Origin: Blastococcus litoris
GTDB taxonomy: Bacteria > Actinomycetota > Actinomycetes > Mycobacteriales > Geodermatophilaceae
NCBI RefSeq assembly: GCF_003075095.1
Contig: NZ_QCZF01000005.1
Span: forward strand, 310,001-374,000
Reading direction: 5' to 3'
DNA length: 64,000 bases
How positions within the stretch are numbered: position 1 is the first letter of the stretch; each line of letters starts with the position of its first letter. The notes below the pieces were generated by a model, which did not search any database, was not told the DNA's origin, and worked only from the letters and a program-made list of their open reading frames with translations. Of the stretch, positions 16,372 to 27,166 are shown piece after piece. The position numbers and the translations under genes are program-made.

Positions 16372-17184
16372 TCAGACCTGCGGACGCCGGTCGGCCACGG
16401 CGGAGGTCGCCAGGCGGGCGAAGCCGACGCGCTCGTAGACCCGGGCCACGTCGTCGTCCCCCGCCGCGAGGAAGACCAGCTCGGCGGTCTCCGTGGCGTG
16501 CGCGACCAGCGCCGAGGTCACGCCCGCCCCGAGGCCGCGCCCGCGCAGGCGCGGCAGGGTGGCGACGCCGATGACCTCGCTGATCTCGCGCCCGTCGACG
16601 TCGACCGGCTGGTGGGAGCCGACGGCGACCGGCTCGCCGTTCTCGACCGCGACCATCATCACGGTGCGGCCCGAAGCGATCCGCTCGCGCAGCACCTCGG
16701 TGCGGGCCCGGGCCTCCGCGGAGGTGTCGAGCGGGACGGCGCCGGCGTCGGAGGCGCCGCCCGGGTGGGCGAACGCCGTGGCCGCGACCAGCTGGTAGCG
16801 CGGCAGCTCCGGGTCGTCGGCGCCCACGACGTACAACCGGACGCCGGCCGGCAGCAGCAGCTCGACCGGGTCCGCGGCGACGAGCAGCGGGAGCTCCTCG
16901 ACGGTGAGACCGGCGGCGCGGGCGACGGCCGCCGTCTCGGGCGAGCACTCCGGCACCCACTCCAGGGCCGCTTCCAGGCCGGACTCCTCCTGCAACGCCA
17001 CAGCGGCCCGGACGTCGTCCTCGGTGACCGGCCCCTCCCCCACGCGGGGGCGGGCGGGGTAGGGCCAGGTGGGGTCGCCGATCGGCACGTCGAGCCCGCC
17101 GACGCGGTGGATCCGCGCGTCCGGGAGCGGAGCGGCGGCGAAGTAGCTCTCGATGCACTCGAGCAGCCCCGGGCGGGTCGGCAC
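16372..17184 (-). CDS. GNAT family N-acetyltransferase
   Basis: A 270-residue acetyltransferase. The acetyl-CoA-binding motif A is seen in IGVATLPRLRGRGLGAG (the R-x-x-G-x-G/A pattern) and the fold closes with VARVYERVGFARLA. The N-terminal 110 residues form a separate region, so this is a two-module GNAT of the type seen in actinobacteria; the substrate is unknown. A TAGGGT box lies 6 nt before GTG 17184, so the mRNA is probably leaderless. It is divergent from the pantothenate kinase gene. Confidence 0.85.
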   Translation of the reverse strand: MPTRPGLLECIESYFAAAPLPDARIHRVGGLDVPIGDPTWPYPARPRVGEGPVTEDDVRAAVALQEESGLEAALEWVPECSPETAAVARAAGLTVEELPLLVAADPVELLLPAGVRLYVVGADDPELPRYQLVAATAFAHPGGASDAGAVPLDTSAEARARTEVLRERIASGRTVMMVAVENGEPVAVGSHQPVDVDGREISEVIGVATLPRLRGRGLGAGVTSALVAHATETAELVFLAAGDDDVARVYERVGFARLATSAVADRRPQV

Positions 17185-17190
17185 ACGCCG

Positions 17191-17196
17191 ACCCTA
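17191..17196 (-). promoter_or_regulatory. -10 box of a leaderless promoter for the GNAT gene
   Basis: TAGGGT on the minus strand, 6 nt before GTG 17184. Confidence 0.5.
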
Positions 17197-17305
17197 GACG
17201 CGCCGGGGCCGGACGTCCGCCGCGGCGCCCGTCCGGCAGCGCTCCCCCACCCGCGTGGGTGACCCGGCCGAGGGGACCAGGCGGTCCGGACGGCACGATG
17301 GGGCC

Positions 17306-18259
17306 GTGACGTCCGGTACGCGGAGCTCGATCTCCCCCTACGCGGTGTTCGACCGCGCCTCGTGGCGCGCGCTGGCCGCGGGGTCGCGGCACCCGCTCGA
17401 CGAGGCGGAGCTGCGGGAGCTGGCCACCCTCGGCGACCGGATCGACCTCGACGAGGTCGCCACCGTCTACCTGCCCCTGGCCGAGTTGCTGGAGCTGCAC
17501 GTCGCGGCGAGCCGGCGGCTGTGGGCGGCGCAGAGCGAGTTCCTCGGCGACGCCACGGCCAAGGTGCCGTTCGTCGTGGCGGTCGCCGGGAGCGTGGCGG
17601 TCGGGAAGAGCACCACCGCGCGGCTGCTCCAGCGGTTGCTGGCGTCGGCTCCCGGCTCCCCGCGCGTGGACCTGGTGACCACCGACGGTTTCCTGCTCCC
17701 CAACGCGGTGCTCGAGTCCCGGGGGCTGCTGGGCCGCAAGGGATTCCCGGAGAGCTACGACCGGCGGGCGCTGGTGCGGTTCCTGGCCGACGTGAAGTCG
17801 GGCCGCCAGGAGGTGTCGGCCCCCGTCTACGACCACCAGTCCTACGACATCGTCCCGGGCGCCCGGCAGGCGGTGGACCGCCCGGACATCCTGGTCCTGG
17901 AGGGGCTCAACGTGCTGCAGGCCGGCGGCCGCGGCGACGGCGCCACGCCCGAGGTCTTCCTCTCCGACTTCTTCGACTTCTCCGTCTACGTCGATGCCGC
18001 GGAGTCCGACATCCAGCAGTGGTACGTCGAGCGGTTCCTGGCGCTGCGGCGGACCGCGTTCCGCGACACGACCGCGTACTTCCACAGGTTCGCCGACCTG
18101 ACCGACGACCAGGCACGCGAGACCGCCCTGGGCATCTGGTCCGCCGTCAACGGCCCCAACCTGCGGAGCAACATCGCGCCCACCCGCTCCCGCGCCCGGC
18201 TGGTGCTGCAGAAGGCCGCCGACCACTCGGTGCGCCGGGTCCTGCTGCGCAAGCTCTGA
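17306..18259 (+). CDS. coaA: type I pantothenate kinase
   Basis: A 317-residue pantothenate kinase, the first and regulated step of coenzyme A synthesis. The family signature is complete: [14 protein letters not shown] near the N-terminus, the P-loop GSVAVGKST (95-103), [23 protein letters not shown], and [11 protein letters not shown]. The C-terminal [16 protein letters not shown] is also typical. The length equals that of characterised CoaA proteins. GTG 17306 has no Shine-Dalgarno site, and a CACGAT hexamer 6 nt upstream (17294-17299) could be a leaderless -10 box. It is a single gene. Confidence 0.96.
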   Translation: MTSGTRSSISPYAVFDRASWRALAAGSRHPLDEAELRELATLGDRIDLDEVATVYLPLAELLELHVAASRRLWAAQSEFLGDATAKVPFVVAVAGSVAVGKSTTARLLQRLLASAPGSPRVDLVTTDGFLLPNAVLESRGLLGRKGFPESYDRRALVRFLADVKSGRQEVSAPVYDHQSYDIVPGARQAVDRPDILVLEGLNVLQAGGRGDGATPEVFLSDFFDFSVYVDAAESDIQQWYVERFLALRRTAFRDTTAYFHRFADLTDDQARETALGIWSAVNGPNLRSNIAPTRSRARLVLQKAADHSVRRVLLRKL

Positions 18260-18464
18260 TCCGGCGGACACGCCGAGCCGACCTGCGCGGATGCGCCCGA
18301 GGCGGAGTCCGGCTTGGCAGGACCTGCCCACTCCGTGGGGTGATCTGGTGACCCAGCTCACTCCCGCTCGCTTCAGCTCGCGCGCAGACTTGCCGAATCG
18401 AGTAATCGAACGAGCACGGTACGTACTCGTACTGGCCGTGGATACCGAGCGAAGAGGAACCACC

Positions 18465-18656
18465 ATGTGCCACCACGTAACGCCCTGCCCCGAGGCCTCC
18501 AGCGAGGCGCGTGATCTCGCCGCGGTCGTCAGCAGCCACCCCGAGCAGGGCTGGAGCCTGCTGTGCAACGGCGTCGTCCTCTTCGACGACGACGGCGAGC
18601 TGCTCCCCGACGGCCAGGCCGTGAACGACCACCACGTCTGGCTGGCCCCCGCCTGA
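18465..18656 (+). CDS. DUF5999 family small protein
   Basis: A 63-residue actinobacterial protein of the DUF5999 family. It starts MCHHVTPCPEAS, with His and Cys residues near the N-terminus that could bind metal, followed by the conserved WSLLCNGVVLFDDDGELLPDG and a C-terminal HHVWLAPA. Function is unknown; the small size and the Cys/His cluster suggest a regulator or cofactor carrier. ATG 18465 is preceded by AAGAGGAA at 7 nt. The upstream 200 bases are gene-free, and the lower-GC stretch before the gene probably holds its promoter. Confidence 0.85.
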   Translation: MCHHVTPCPEASSEARDLAAVVSSHPEQGWSLLCNGVVLFDDDGELLPDGQAVNDHHVWLAPA

Positions 18657-18678
18657 GCCGGACCCCGCTGAGCAGGCT

Positions 18679-19257
18679 TCAGCCGGCGGCCTCCCGCGCG
18701 GCCCGCTCGAGCCGGTCGCGGTAGCCGGCCCACCAGCCCGCCTCGACCTCGGGCAGGTTGTCGTCGTCGGCGCGCAGGCCCGCCGCGCCGTCGATCTGCT
18801 CCCGGACGATGTCGGCGTGACCGGCGTGCCGATGGGTCTCGGCGACGACCTGCACGAGCACCTGGTGGAGCGTCACAGCCCGGCAGTCGGGACGCCACCA
18901 GGACACCTCGCCCGGCGCATCCAGCGGCAGCGCCTCGACCGTCGCATCGGTCACCGCCCACGCACGGCGGTAGAGCGCGACGACGTCCTCCCGCGACTCG
19001 TCGGCCGTCGCCCACATGTCGGCGTTCCACTCGAGGTCGTCGGCGAGCCAGGGCTCGACCTCGGGCACCGGCCGGCCGAACGTCGGGCCGAAGTAGCCCA
19101 TCTCCACGTAGGCCAGGTGCTTGAGCAGGCCCAGGAGGTTCGTGCCGGTCGGCGTCACCGGCCGGCGCGCGTCGTACTCCCCCAGCCCCTCGAGCTTCCA
19201 GAGCAGCGCGTCGCGCCCGGACTGCAGGTAGCGGTGCAGATCTGCCTTCGCGTCCAT
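18679..19257 (-). CDS. DinB/DUF664 family protein
   Basis: A 192-residue four-helix-bundle protein of the DinB/DUF664 family, relatives of mycothiol-dependent enzymes. Metal-ligand histidines are visible in LLGLLKHLAYVEMGYF (first His) and in the later VVAETHRHAGHADIVREQIDG block (AETHRHAGH), the two main family motifs. Members include metal-dependent thiol-transfer enzymes, but this one has no assigned reaction. ATG 19257 is chosen; CAGGGT 7 nt upstream (19265-19270) may be a leaderless -10 box. It lies downstream of gcvP on the same strand with a 31-base gap measured across both ends, but the two are probably separate transcripts. Confidence 0.87.
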   Translation of the reverse strand: MDAKADLHRYLQSGRDALLWKLEGLGEYDARRPVTPTGTNLLGLLKHLAYVEMGYFGPTFGRPVPEVEPWLADDLEWNADMWATADESREDVVALYRRAWAVTDATVEALPLDAPGEVSWWRPDCRAVTLHQVLVQVVAETHRHAGHADIVREQIDGAAGLRADDDNLPEVEAGWWAGYRDRLERAAREAAG

Positions 19258-19288
19258 GCGCCGCACCCTGCCAGGTGGTGCTGACGGA

Positions 19289-22324
<3,036 letters not shown>

Positions 22325-22331
22325 TAGGTGA

Positions 22332-22337
22332 ACGCTA
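22332..22337 (-). promoter_or_regulatory. -10 box of a leaderless promoter for gcvP
   Basis: TAGCGT on the minus strand, 7 nt before GTG 22324. It indicates that gcvP has its own promoter, separate from the MerR gene upstream. Confidence 0.55.
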
Positions 22338-22484
22338 CCAGCGCGGTGGCGCGCGACAGGTGACCTCGTGGGTCACGCCGAGTGGGCCCCGCAGGGGTCC
22401 GCGCAGGCGCGACGAAGCGGCTCAGCGGTGCGCGGGCACGGCTCCTGGCCGCGGTGCGGTCCGGAGGACCGCGGTGTCACAGCG

Positions 22485-23057
22485 TCAGACCGCGGCGCGG
22501 CGGCGACGGCGCATGGAGAGCTCGTCGTCGCCGGCGTGCACCGGGCCGCCGTCGAGGCGCTCGGCGGGCAGCTCGGCCAGCTCGCCGGAGAGCTCGCGCA
22601 GCGCACCGCTGACCGCGATGCCGAAGACACCCTGGCCGCCGGCGAGCAGGTCGACGACCTCCTCGGCGGAGGTGCACTCGTAGACGGTCGCACCGTCGGA
22701 GAACAAGGTGACGTTGGCGAGGTCCTTGATCCCGCGCGTGCGCAGGTGGTCGACGGCCTTGCGGATGTTCTGCAGCGAGACCCCGGTGTCGAGCAGCCGC
22801 TTGACGACCTTCAGCACGAGGATGTCGCGGAACGAGTACAGCCGCTGCGTGCCCGAGCCCGTGGCGCTGCGCACCGACGGCGCCACGAGGCCGGTGCGGG
22901 CCCAGTAGTCCAGCTGGCGGTAGGTGATCCCGGCAGCCGCGCACGCCGTCGGGCCGCGGTAACCGACCAGGTCGGTGTCGACCTCGTCGTACGGCGGGGC
23001 TCCGACGGCCGCATCACTGAACAGCTGACCCTGGGAGCCGTCCCTCTGGTCGCTCAC
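22485..23057 (-). CDS. MerR family transcriptional regulator (Rv1830 type)
   Basis: A 190-residue MerR-type regulator. The winged helix-turn-helix is seen at about residues 30-95: GYRGPTACAAAGITYRQLDYW, then YSFRDILVLKVVKRLLDTGV. The C-terminal effector part lacks the cysteine pattern of metal-sensing MerR proteins. Its place between gcvP and the DUF151 gene matches Rv1830 of M. tuberculosis, a MerR protein linked to cell-cycle control. GTG 23057 is preceded by AGAGGAGG at 9 nt; a possible longer reading from 23135 is not supported. The promoter at 23169-23197 gives a leader of about 105 nt. Confidence 0.9.
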   Translation of the reverse strand: MSDQRDGSQGQLFSDAAVGAPPYDEVDTDLVGYRGPTACAAAGITYRQLDYWARTGLVAPSVRSATGSGTQRLYSFRDILVLKVVKRLLDTGVSLQNIRKAVDHLRTRGIKDLANVTLFSDGATVYECTSAEEVVDLLAGGQGVFGIAVSGALRELSGELAELPAERLDGGPVHAGDDELSMRRRRRAAV

Positions 23058-23168
23058 GCCAGCGTCCTCCTCTGGTCCCGTACCGCTCGCGCGGTCCGGG
23101 TCGACGGCTGCGCACCTGCGGGGTCTTGCACCCACTGACCTCAGATGTCACACCGTTGTTGTTCGCCG

Positions 23169-23197
23169 ACCGTAAGCCGGGCCAGGGGTGCGGTCAA
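23169..23197 (-). promoter_or_regulatory. sigma-70-type promoter of the Rv1830-like regulator
   Basis: On the minus strand TTGACC (23192-23197) and TACGGT (23169-23174) are separated by exactly 17 bases, the best housekeeping promoter seen in the window. The predicted start is near 23162, about 105 nt before the GTG at 23057. A TGAC-N7-GTCA half-symmetric site (23136-23150) lies in the leader. Confidence 0.65.
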
Positions 23198-23271
23198 CTG
23201 AGCGGGGCGGCGTGTCGGCCCGCTCATCATTTCGGGTGGAGACCGCGACCCCCCCTGCCGATATCCAGGAG

Positions 23272-23760
23272 TTAGGCCGCGCCGCCCGAACCGGAGCCCG
23301 CGCCGAAGTCCTCCGGGGAGATCTGGTCGAGGAACTCGCGGAACTTCTCGACCTCGTCCTCCTGCTCGTCGGGGATCTCGATGCCCACCTCGTCGAGCAG
23401 GTCGTCGGCGCCGTAGATCGGGGCACCGGTGCGCACGGCGAGGGCCACGGCGTCCGACGGGCGAGCGCTGACCACGCGCTCGTCGCCGAACACGAGCTCG
23501 GCGATGTAGATGCCGTCGCGCATCTCGGTGATGTTGACGGCCTCGAGCGTCGCGCCGAGCGCGGTGACGACCTCGCGCAGCAGGTCGTGCGTCATCGGGC
23601 GGGCCGGGCGGACGCCCTGCTGCTCGAAGGCGATGGCGGCGGCCTCGACGGCCCCGATCCAGATCGGCAGGTACCGCTCCCCCTGCGTCTCCTTCAGCAG
23701 GAGGATCGGCTGGTTGCCGGGCAGCTCGACGCGGACACCGACGACTCGAAGCTCCTGCAC
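23272..23760 (-). CDS. DUF151 family bifunctional nuclease-like protein
   Basis: A 162-residue DUF151 protein (plant relatives are called bifunctional nucleases; the bacterial role is unproven). It begins VQELRVVGVRVELPGNQPIL and contains the conserved YLPIWIGAVEAAAIAFEQQG, RPMTHDLL, and SARPSDAVALAVRTGAPIY. It is nearly collinear with M. tuberculosis Rv1829, including an acidic EDEVEKFREFLD tail. GTG 23760 is preceded by GAGGAG at 7 nt, which decides the start against 23814. It lies 92 bases after ftsR and is probably the last gene of the garA-ftsR operon. Confidence 0.9.
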   Translation of the reverse strand: MQELRVVGVRVELPGNQPILLLKETQGERYLPIWIGAVEAAAIAFEQQGVRPARPMTHDLLREVVTALGATLEAVNITEMRDGIYIAELVFGDERVVSARPSDAVALAVRTGAPIYGADDLLDEVGIEIPDEQEDEVEKFREFLDQISPEDFGAGSGSGGAA

Positions 23761-23852
23761 GGTCTGGCTCCTCGGCTGCTGGCCCGGGGAAAGCGGGCGG
23801 GTCGGTCTCGTCACGCGGGTGAGCGCTGCGACGTCCTCACGGTACGCCCGAG

Positions 23853-24596
23853 TCAGGGGCGCAGGAGATCCCGGAGTCGCGACTCCAGGAGGGCCGAGTG
23901 CAACTGGGCCGACAGCGTCGCCAGCTCGCGCAGCTTCTCGGCCGCGCGGGTCCGTGCCTCCTCGGAGCGGGCCCGGAGCACCGGGGCCACCAGCTGCTCG
24001 ACCAGCCCGGCCTCGCGCTCCACGCCGCTGCGGTACACCCGCAGGTGGCGCGGCTCGATGCCGTGCCGCGCCAGCCCGGCCGCGGCGCGGGCCACCGGCA
24101 GGTCGGCGGCCGGGTGGCGGCCCTCGGCGTCGGTCGCCAGCAGGCCGAACTGCACGCAGTCGGCCAGCTGCTGCTGGTCGAGCCCGGCGGCACGGGCGAA
24201 CTGCTCCGCCGTCAGCGGGGGCACCGCGGTCTCGTCGTCGCCGTCGACGGCGGGTGGCGGCGGGACCGAGCCCGGCCCGCCGGCCCCGCCGGGCAGCGGC
24301 TCGCCGCGGTCCAGCGCCTCGAGGTGCTCCTTGATGACCCGCAGCGGCAGGTACTGGTCGCGCTGGGCGGCCAGGACGTAGCGCAGCCGGCTGACGTCGG
24401 CGCGCGAGAACTTCCGGTACCCCGACGGCGTGCGCTGCGGGTGCACCAGGTCCTCGGACTCCAGGTACCGGATCTTGCTGATCGTCACGTCGGGGAAGTC
24501 GTCGCGAAGAACAGCCAGCACCTCGCCGATGGTCAGGCGAGGCGTGCGCTGATCGGCGGCGTCCCCGAGCGCGCTCTCGCGCTCGGGCACGCTCAC
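23853..24596 (-). CDS. ftsR: MerR family regulator FtsR
   Basis: A 247-residue MerR-family regulator in the position of M. tuberculosis Rv1828 and C. glutamicum FtsR, the activator of ftsZ. The N-terminal DNA-binding domain (about 18-90) reads LTIGEVLAVLRDDFPDVTIS, IRYLESEDLVHPQRTPSGYR, and FSRADVSRLRYVL. A proline- and glycine-rich linker (GGAGGPGSVPPPPAVDGDD) leads to a C-terminal helical effector domain. GTG 24596 overlaps the last base of the garA stop (TAGTG), so it is coupled to garA. The conserved linkage suggests that cell-division transcription and FHA signalling are controlled together. Confidence 0.92.
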   Translation of the reverse strand: MSVPERESALGDAADQRTPRLTIGEVLAVLRDDFPDVTISKIRYLESEDLVHPQRTPSGYRKFSRADVSRLRYVLAAQRDQYLPLRVIKEHLEALDRGEPLPGGAGGPGSVPPPPAVDGDDETAVPPLTAEQFARAAGLDQQQLADCVQFGLLATDAEGRHPAADLPVARAAAGLARHGIEPRHLRVYRSGVEREAGLVEQLVAPVLRARSEEARTRAAEKLRELATLSAQLHSALLESRLRDLLRP

Positions 24597-25114
24597 TAGC
24601 GAGCGGCCGGCTCGCCGGTGCGGGGTCCGGTCAGGTAGACGAGGCGGAACTTGCCGATCTGCACCTCGTCACCCCCGGCGAGGCTCGCGACGTCGACCGG
24701 CTCCCGGTTGACGTAGGTGCCGTTGAGGCTGCCGACGTCGTGCACCGAGAAGCCGCCGCCCTCGCGGTGGAACTCGACGTGCCGGCGGCTGACGGTGACG
24801 TCGTCGAGGAAGATGTCGCTGTCGGGGTGCCGGCCGGCCGTGGTGACGTCCTGGTCGAGCAGGAAGCGGCTGCCCGCGTTGGGCCCCCGCTTGACGACGA
24901 GCAGCGCCGAACCGGCAGGCAGCGACTCGACGGCGCCGGCGTGGGCGTCGGCCGCGGCCTCGGTCACCTCGGGCTGGTCGCTGGTGTCCTCACCGCCGAC
25001 CTTGGGGATCACGCTGGTCGACTCGCCGACCCGCTCCTGGGAGAGCGCCGAGCCGCACTGCGCGCAGAAGCGACTGCCCTCGGGGTTCTCGTGGCCACAT
25101 CGAGTGCAGTGCAC
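24596..25114 (-). CDS. garA: FHA-domain protein GarA/OdhI with N-terminal zinc ribbon
   Basis: A 172-residue regulator. In its unphosphorylated form the GarA/OdhI FHA domain inhibits 2-oxoglutarate dehydrogenase; phosphorylation by PknB or PknG ends this. The FHA core (about 66-150) contains LLVVKRGPNAGSRFLLD, AGRHPDSDIF, VSRRHVEF and GSLNGTYVNREPV. In front is a Cys4 zinc ribbon (C3, C6, C17, C20), absent in mycobacterial GarA. The phosphosite motif reads E-S-T-S-V (31-35) instead of E-T-T-S-V, keeping the threonine matching the PknB site but with Ser at the PknG position. GTG 25114 follows AGGAGGAG at 7 nt. Confidence 0.93.
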   Translation of the reverse strand: MHCTRCGHENPEGSRFCAQCGSALSQERVGESTSVIPKVGGEDTSDQPEVTEAAADAHAGAVESLPAGSALLVVKRGPNAGSRFLLDQDVTTAGRHPDSDIFLDDVTVSRRHVEFHREGGGFSVHDVGSLNGTYVNREPVDVASLAGGDEVQIGKFRLVYLTGPRTGEPAAR

Positions 25115-25312
25115 GTCTGTCTCCTCCTGTGCGAGGGGCCCCGCCGCGGGCCTCGGAACGGGCCGCGAGCGGCCGGCGGACGACGGGCCGGACGGTCCGC
25201 CGTGGGTCGGCCGCCGCGGGGGCGGCGGACCGTTGGTCATGGAACCAGCCGGTCGGCCCGAGGGTCAACCGGACGTTCAGGGTGTGGAACCGAGGTTCCG
25301 GTGAGCTGTGAC

Positions 25313-25325
25313 GATCATAGTGATC
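25313..25325. promoter_or_regulatory. -10 box overlapped by a palindrome upstream of garA
   Basis: On the minus strand TATGAT (25314-25319) matches the -10 consensus very well. It lies inside the inverted repeat GATCA-TAG-TGATC (25313-25325), so a regulator bound there would block transcription of garA-ftsR-DUF151. The predicted leader is about 190 nt. No clear -35 box is seen. Confidence 0.45.
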
Positions 25326-25328
25326 AGG

Positions 25329-25351
25329 CCGCCGCCGGGGCCCGGCGGCGG
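25329..25351 (-). terminator. terminator after gcvH
   Basis: GC-rich inverted repeat with 11-base arms (25329-25339 and 25341-25351), 5 nt downstream of the gcvH stop. With the -10 box at 25314-25319 it separates the pgsA-to-gcvH unit from garA-ftsR. Confidence 0.6.
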
Positions 25352-25356
25352 GGGCG

Positions 25357-25761
25357 TCACGACGCGTCGACCAGCGCCTGGTAGGCGTCGGCGTCCAGCA
25401 GGCCGCCGATCGGGTCGCCGCCCTCCCCCGCGACGCTGATCTCGACCAGCCAGCCGGCCCCGTACGGATCGGCGTTGATGGTCTCGGGCGTGTCCGCGAG
25501 GGCCTCGTTGACCGCTGCGACGACCCCGGCGACGGGCGCGTAGATGTCGGAGACCGACTTCGTCGACTCGACCTCCCCGATCGGCGCCCCCGGGCCCACC
25601 TCGTCCCCGACAGCGGGCAGCTGCACGAACACGATGTCGCCCAGGGCGTCCTGCGCGTGGTCGGTGATCCCGACGCGGACGACGCTCGACGTCCCGTCGG
25701 TGCCCTGCACCAGCGCCCACTCGTGCTGGTCGGTGTAGCGGCGGTCGTCTGGGGTGGCCAT
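25357..25761 (-). CDS. gcvH: glycine cleavage system H protein
   Basis: A 134-residue lipoyl carrier protein of the glycine cleavage system. The lipoylated lysine is K68 in [16 protein letters not shown]; the N-terminal [10 protein letters not shown] and the C-terminal [10 protein letters not shown] complete the family pattern. It shuttles the aminomethyl group between the P, T and L proteins. ATG 25761 follows AGGAGA at 12 nt. The order DUF881-gcvH-garA is that of Rv1825-Rv1827. A 16-bp tandem repeat array lies directly upstream. Confidence 0.97.
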   Translation of the reverse strand: MATPDDRRYTDQHEWALVQGTDGTSSVVRVGITDHAQDALGDIVFVQLPAVGDEVGPGAPIGEVESTKSVSDIYAPVAGVVAAVNEALADTPETINADPYGAGWLVEISVAGEGGDPIGGLLDADAYQALVDAS

Positions 25762-25784
25762 GCGGGCGATCGTCTCCTGGGGCC

Positions 25785-25896
25785 TAGTCGCTGGTGGGCT
25801 CAGTCGGTGGTGGACTCAGTCGGTGGTGGACTCAGTCGGTGGTGGACTCAGTCGGTGGTGGACTCAGTCGCTGGTGGGCTCAGTCGGTGGTGGGCG
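25785..25896. repeat. seven tandem copies of a 16-bp unit
   Basis: Seven contiguous units of 16 bases fill 112 bp between gcvH and the DUF881 gene. The four central copies (25801-25864) are identical, CAGTCGGTGGTGGACT; copies 1 and 6 share the variant AGTCGCTGGTGGGCT, and copy 7 ends differently. On the minus strand copy 7 encodes the last residues of the DUF881 protein, and the stop codon is formed where it meets copy 6. Later copies carry the same stop-containing sequence downstream of the gene. The array therefore appears to be an expansion of the gene's 3' end. Confidence 0.9.
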
Positions 25897-26833
25897 AAGC
25901 GTATTGAGGCGTGTCGAGCGGTCGCAACGCATCCACCACGACCTGCTCGGACGGCACGATGTCGACCGAGGCGCCCTGCCGGGTCAGATCCTGCACCACC
26001 CCGCCGGGGATGTTGAGGGCGGTCCGCATGCTCTCGGGCGACCCGATCACGACGATCTCGTACGGCGCCGTGATCGGCCGGCCGTCGACCATCAGCTCGC
26101 CGGGCCGCCCGGTGACGGCGGTCGACACCCCGACGCGGACGCCGTCGATCTGCATCGTCTCGGCACCGGCGCCGCGCAGCTCCTGGATGGCGTCGAGCAG
26201 GTCGCTCACCCGCACCTCCTCCTCGGGGTCGCGGATCGTGATCGTCAGCCCCGGCCCCTGCGCGGCGATGGTGCCGTTGAGGATGCCGATCGCCTCGGCC
26301 CGGGCGCGGGCCTCCTCGAGCGCGGTCGCCGACTGGCTGTCGGTGTCGGTGAGGTCCTCCAGCGCCCCGCGCTGGTCGGCGATCTGCCCCCTCAGGCGCT
26401 CCTCGCGCGCGTCGAGGTCGTCGAGGATGCGGACGAGGTCCTCCTCGCGCGCGCCGGCGTACTGCTGGTCCTCCCCCACGGCACGGACCTGGACGGCGAA
26501 CGCGAAGCCGAGCAGGAGCGTCAGCACGCCGATGAGGGCTGCCGCCAGCGGATCGCGGGTGCGCCGGCGGGGCGGCTGCCCCGCCGCGGCGGGTACCCCG
26601 GGGGTCGGCTCCTCATCGGCAGGCCTTTCGTCGGTGCCGGGCTCGACCGCGTCCTCGGGCTCGACCGCGTCCTCGGGCTCGACGGCGTCCTCCGGCTCGT
26701 CGGCGTCCTCGCCGGGGGCGTCGTCCGGCTCGCCCGCCTGCTCGCCCCGCGTGCCGGGACCGAACGGGTGCGGGACGACGACGTCGTCCTCCCCCGGGTC
26801 CGGGCCCTGGCCGGGCCGCTCGTCGCCGCTCAT
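25880..26833 (-). CDS. DUF881 family membrane-anchored protein (Rv1825 type)
   Basis: A 317-residue DUF881 protein. Order of parts: an acidic disordered N-terminus of about 80 residues with three repeats of the hexapeptide EDAVEP, one membrane helix (DPLAAALIGVLTLLLGFAFAVQV), a coiled coil (EEDLVRILDDLDAREERLRG), and the globular DUF881 domain with GPGLTITIRDP and INIPGG-like ends. The bulk should be extracytoplasmic. Such proteins occur next to SpoIIQ-like and division genes, but no function is established. ATG 26833 overlaps the stop of the small basic protein gene. The C-terminus runs into the 16-bp repeat array. Confidence 0.88.
   Translation of the reverse strand: MSGDERPGQGPDPGEDDVVVPHPFGPGTRGEQAGEPDDAPGEDADEPEDAVEPEDAVEPEDAVEPGTDERPADEEPTPGVPAAAGQPPRRRTRDPLAAALIGVLTLLLGFAFAVQVRAVGEDQQYAGAREEDLVRILDDLDAREERLRGQIADQRGALEDLTDTDSQSATALEEARARAEAIGILNGTIAAQGPGLTITIRDPEEEVRVSDLLDAIQELRGAGAETMQIDGVRVGVSTAVTGRPGELMVDGRPITAPYEIVVIGSPESMRTALNIPGGVVQDLTRQGASVDIVPSEQVVVDALRPLDTPQYASPTTD
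26641..26694. repeat. 18-bp tandem repeat inside the DUF881 gene
   Basis: Three near-identical 18-bp units encode EDAVEP three times in the acidic N-terminal region of the DUF881 protein. Being a multiple of three, changes in copy number would keep the frame. Confidence 0.8.
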
Positions 26834-27162
26834 GCGCGGAACACGTGCCTGCGGATGGCGGCGGCGTTGCCGAAGATGCGGATGCCGAGGACGACCACGA
26901 CGGCGGTGGACAGCTGCGCGCCGACGCCCAGCTGGTCGCCGAGGAAGACGATCAGCGCGGCGACGACGACGTTCGACACGAAGGAGATGACGAAGACCTT
27001 CGCGTCGAAGATGCCGTCCAGACGCGCCCGGAACCCGCCGAAGACGGCGTCGAGCGCGGCGACCACGGCGATCGGCAGGTACGGCTGCAGCCACACCGGC
27101 ACGGTGGGGTCGAAGAAGAGGCCGAGGAGGACGCCGGCCGCGAGTCCGAGGATCGGGATCAC
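26830..27162 (-). CDS. sbp: small basic protein family membrane protein (DUF1290)
   Basis: A 110-residue membrane protein of the Sbp/DUF1290 family, found between two DUF881 genes as in Rv1824. Three hydrophobic helices are visible: IPILGLAAGVLLGLFF, YLPIAVVAALDAVFGGF, and KVFVISFVSNVVVAALIVFL; a fourth weak segment follows. The conserved GGFRARLDGIFDAKVF loop lies between helices 2 and 3. Function is unknown; constant linkage to DUF881 proteins suggests one membrane complex. GTG 27162 is the start, four bases after the stop of the preceding gene. Confidence 0.9.
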   Translation of the reverse strand: MIPILGLAAGVLLGLFFDPTVPVWLQPYLPIAVVAALDAVFGGFRARLDGIFDAKVFVISFVSNVVVAALIVFLGDQLGVGAQLSTAVVVVLGIRIFGNAAAIRRHVFRA

Positions 27163-27166
27163 GGGG

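Noticed and set aside
22325-22484. Glycine riboswitch before gcvP
   Set aside because: The -10 box is 7 nt from the start codon, leaving no leader, and no riboswitch-like structure is seen upstream.
23839-23844. TACCGT as promoter of the DUF151 gene
   Set aside because: It lies 8 nt after ftsR with no -35 box, and the gene has a good ribosome site; co-transcription with ftsR is simpler.
25785-25896. CRISPR array
   Set aside because: The 16-bp units are contiguous with no spacers, and no cas genes are near.
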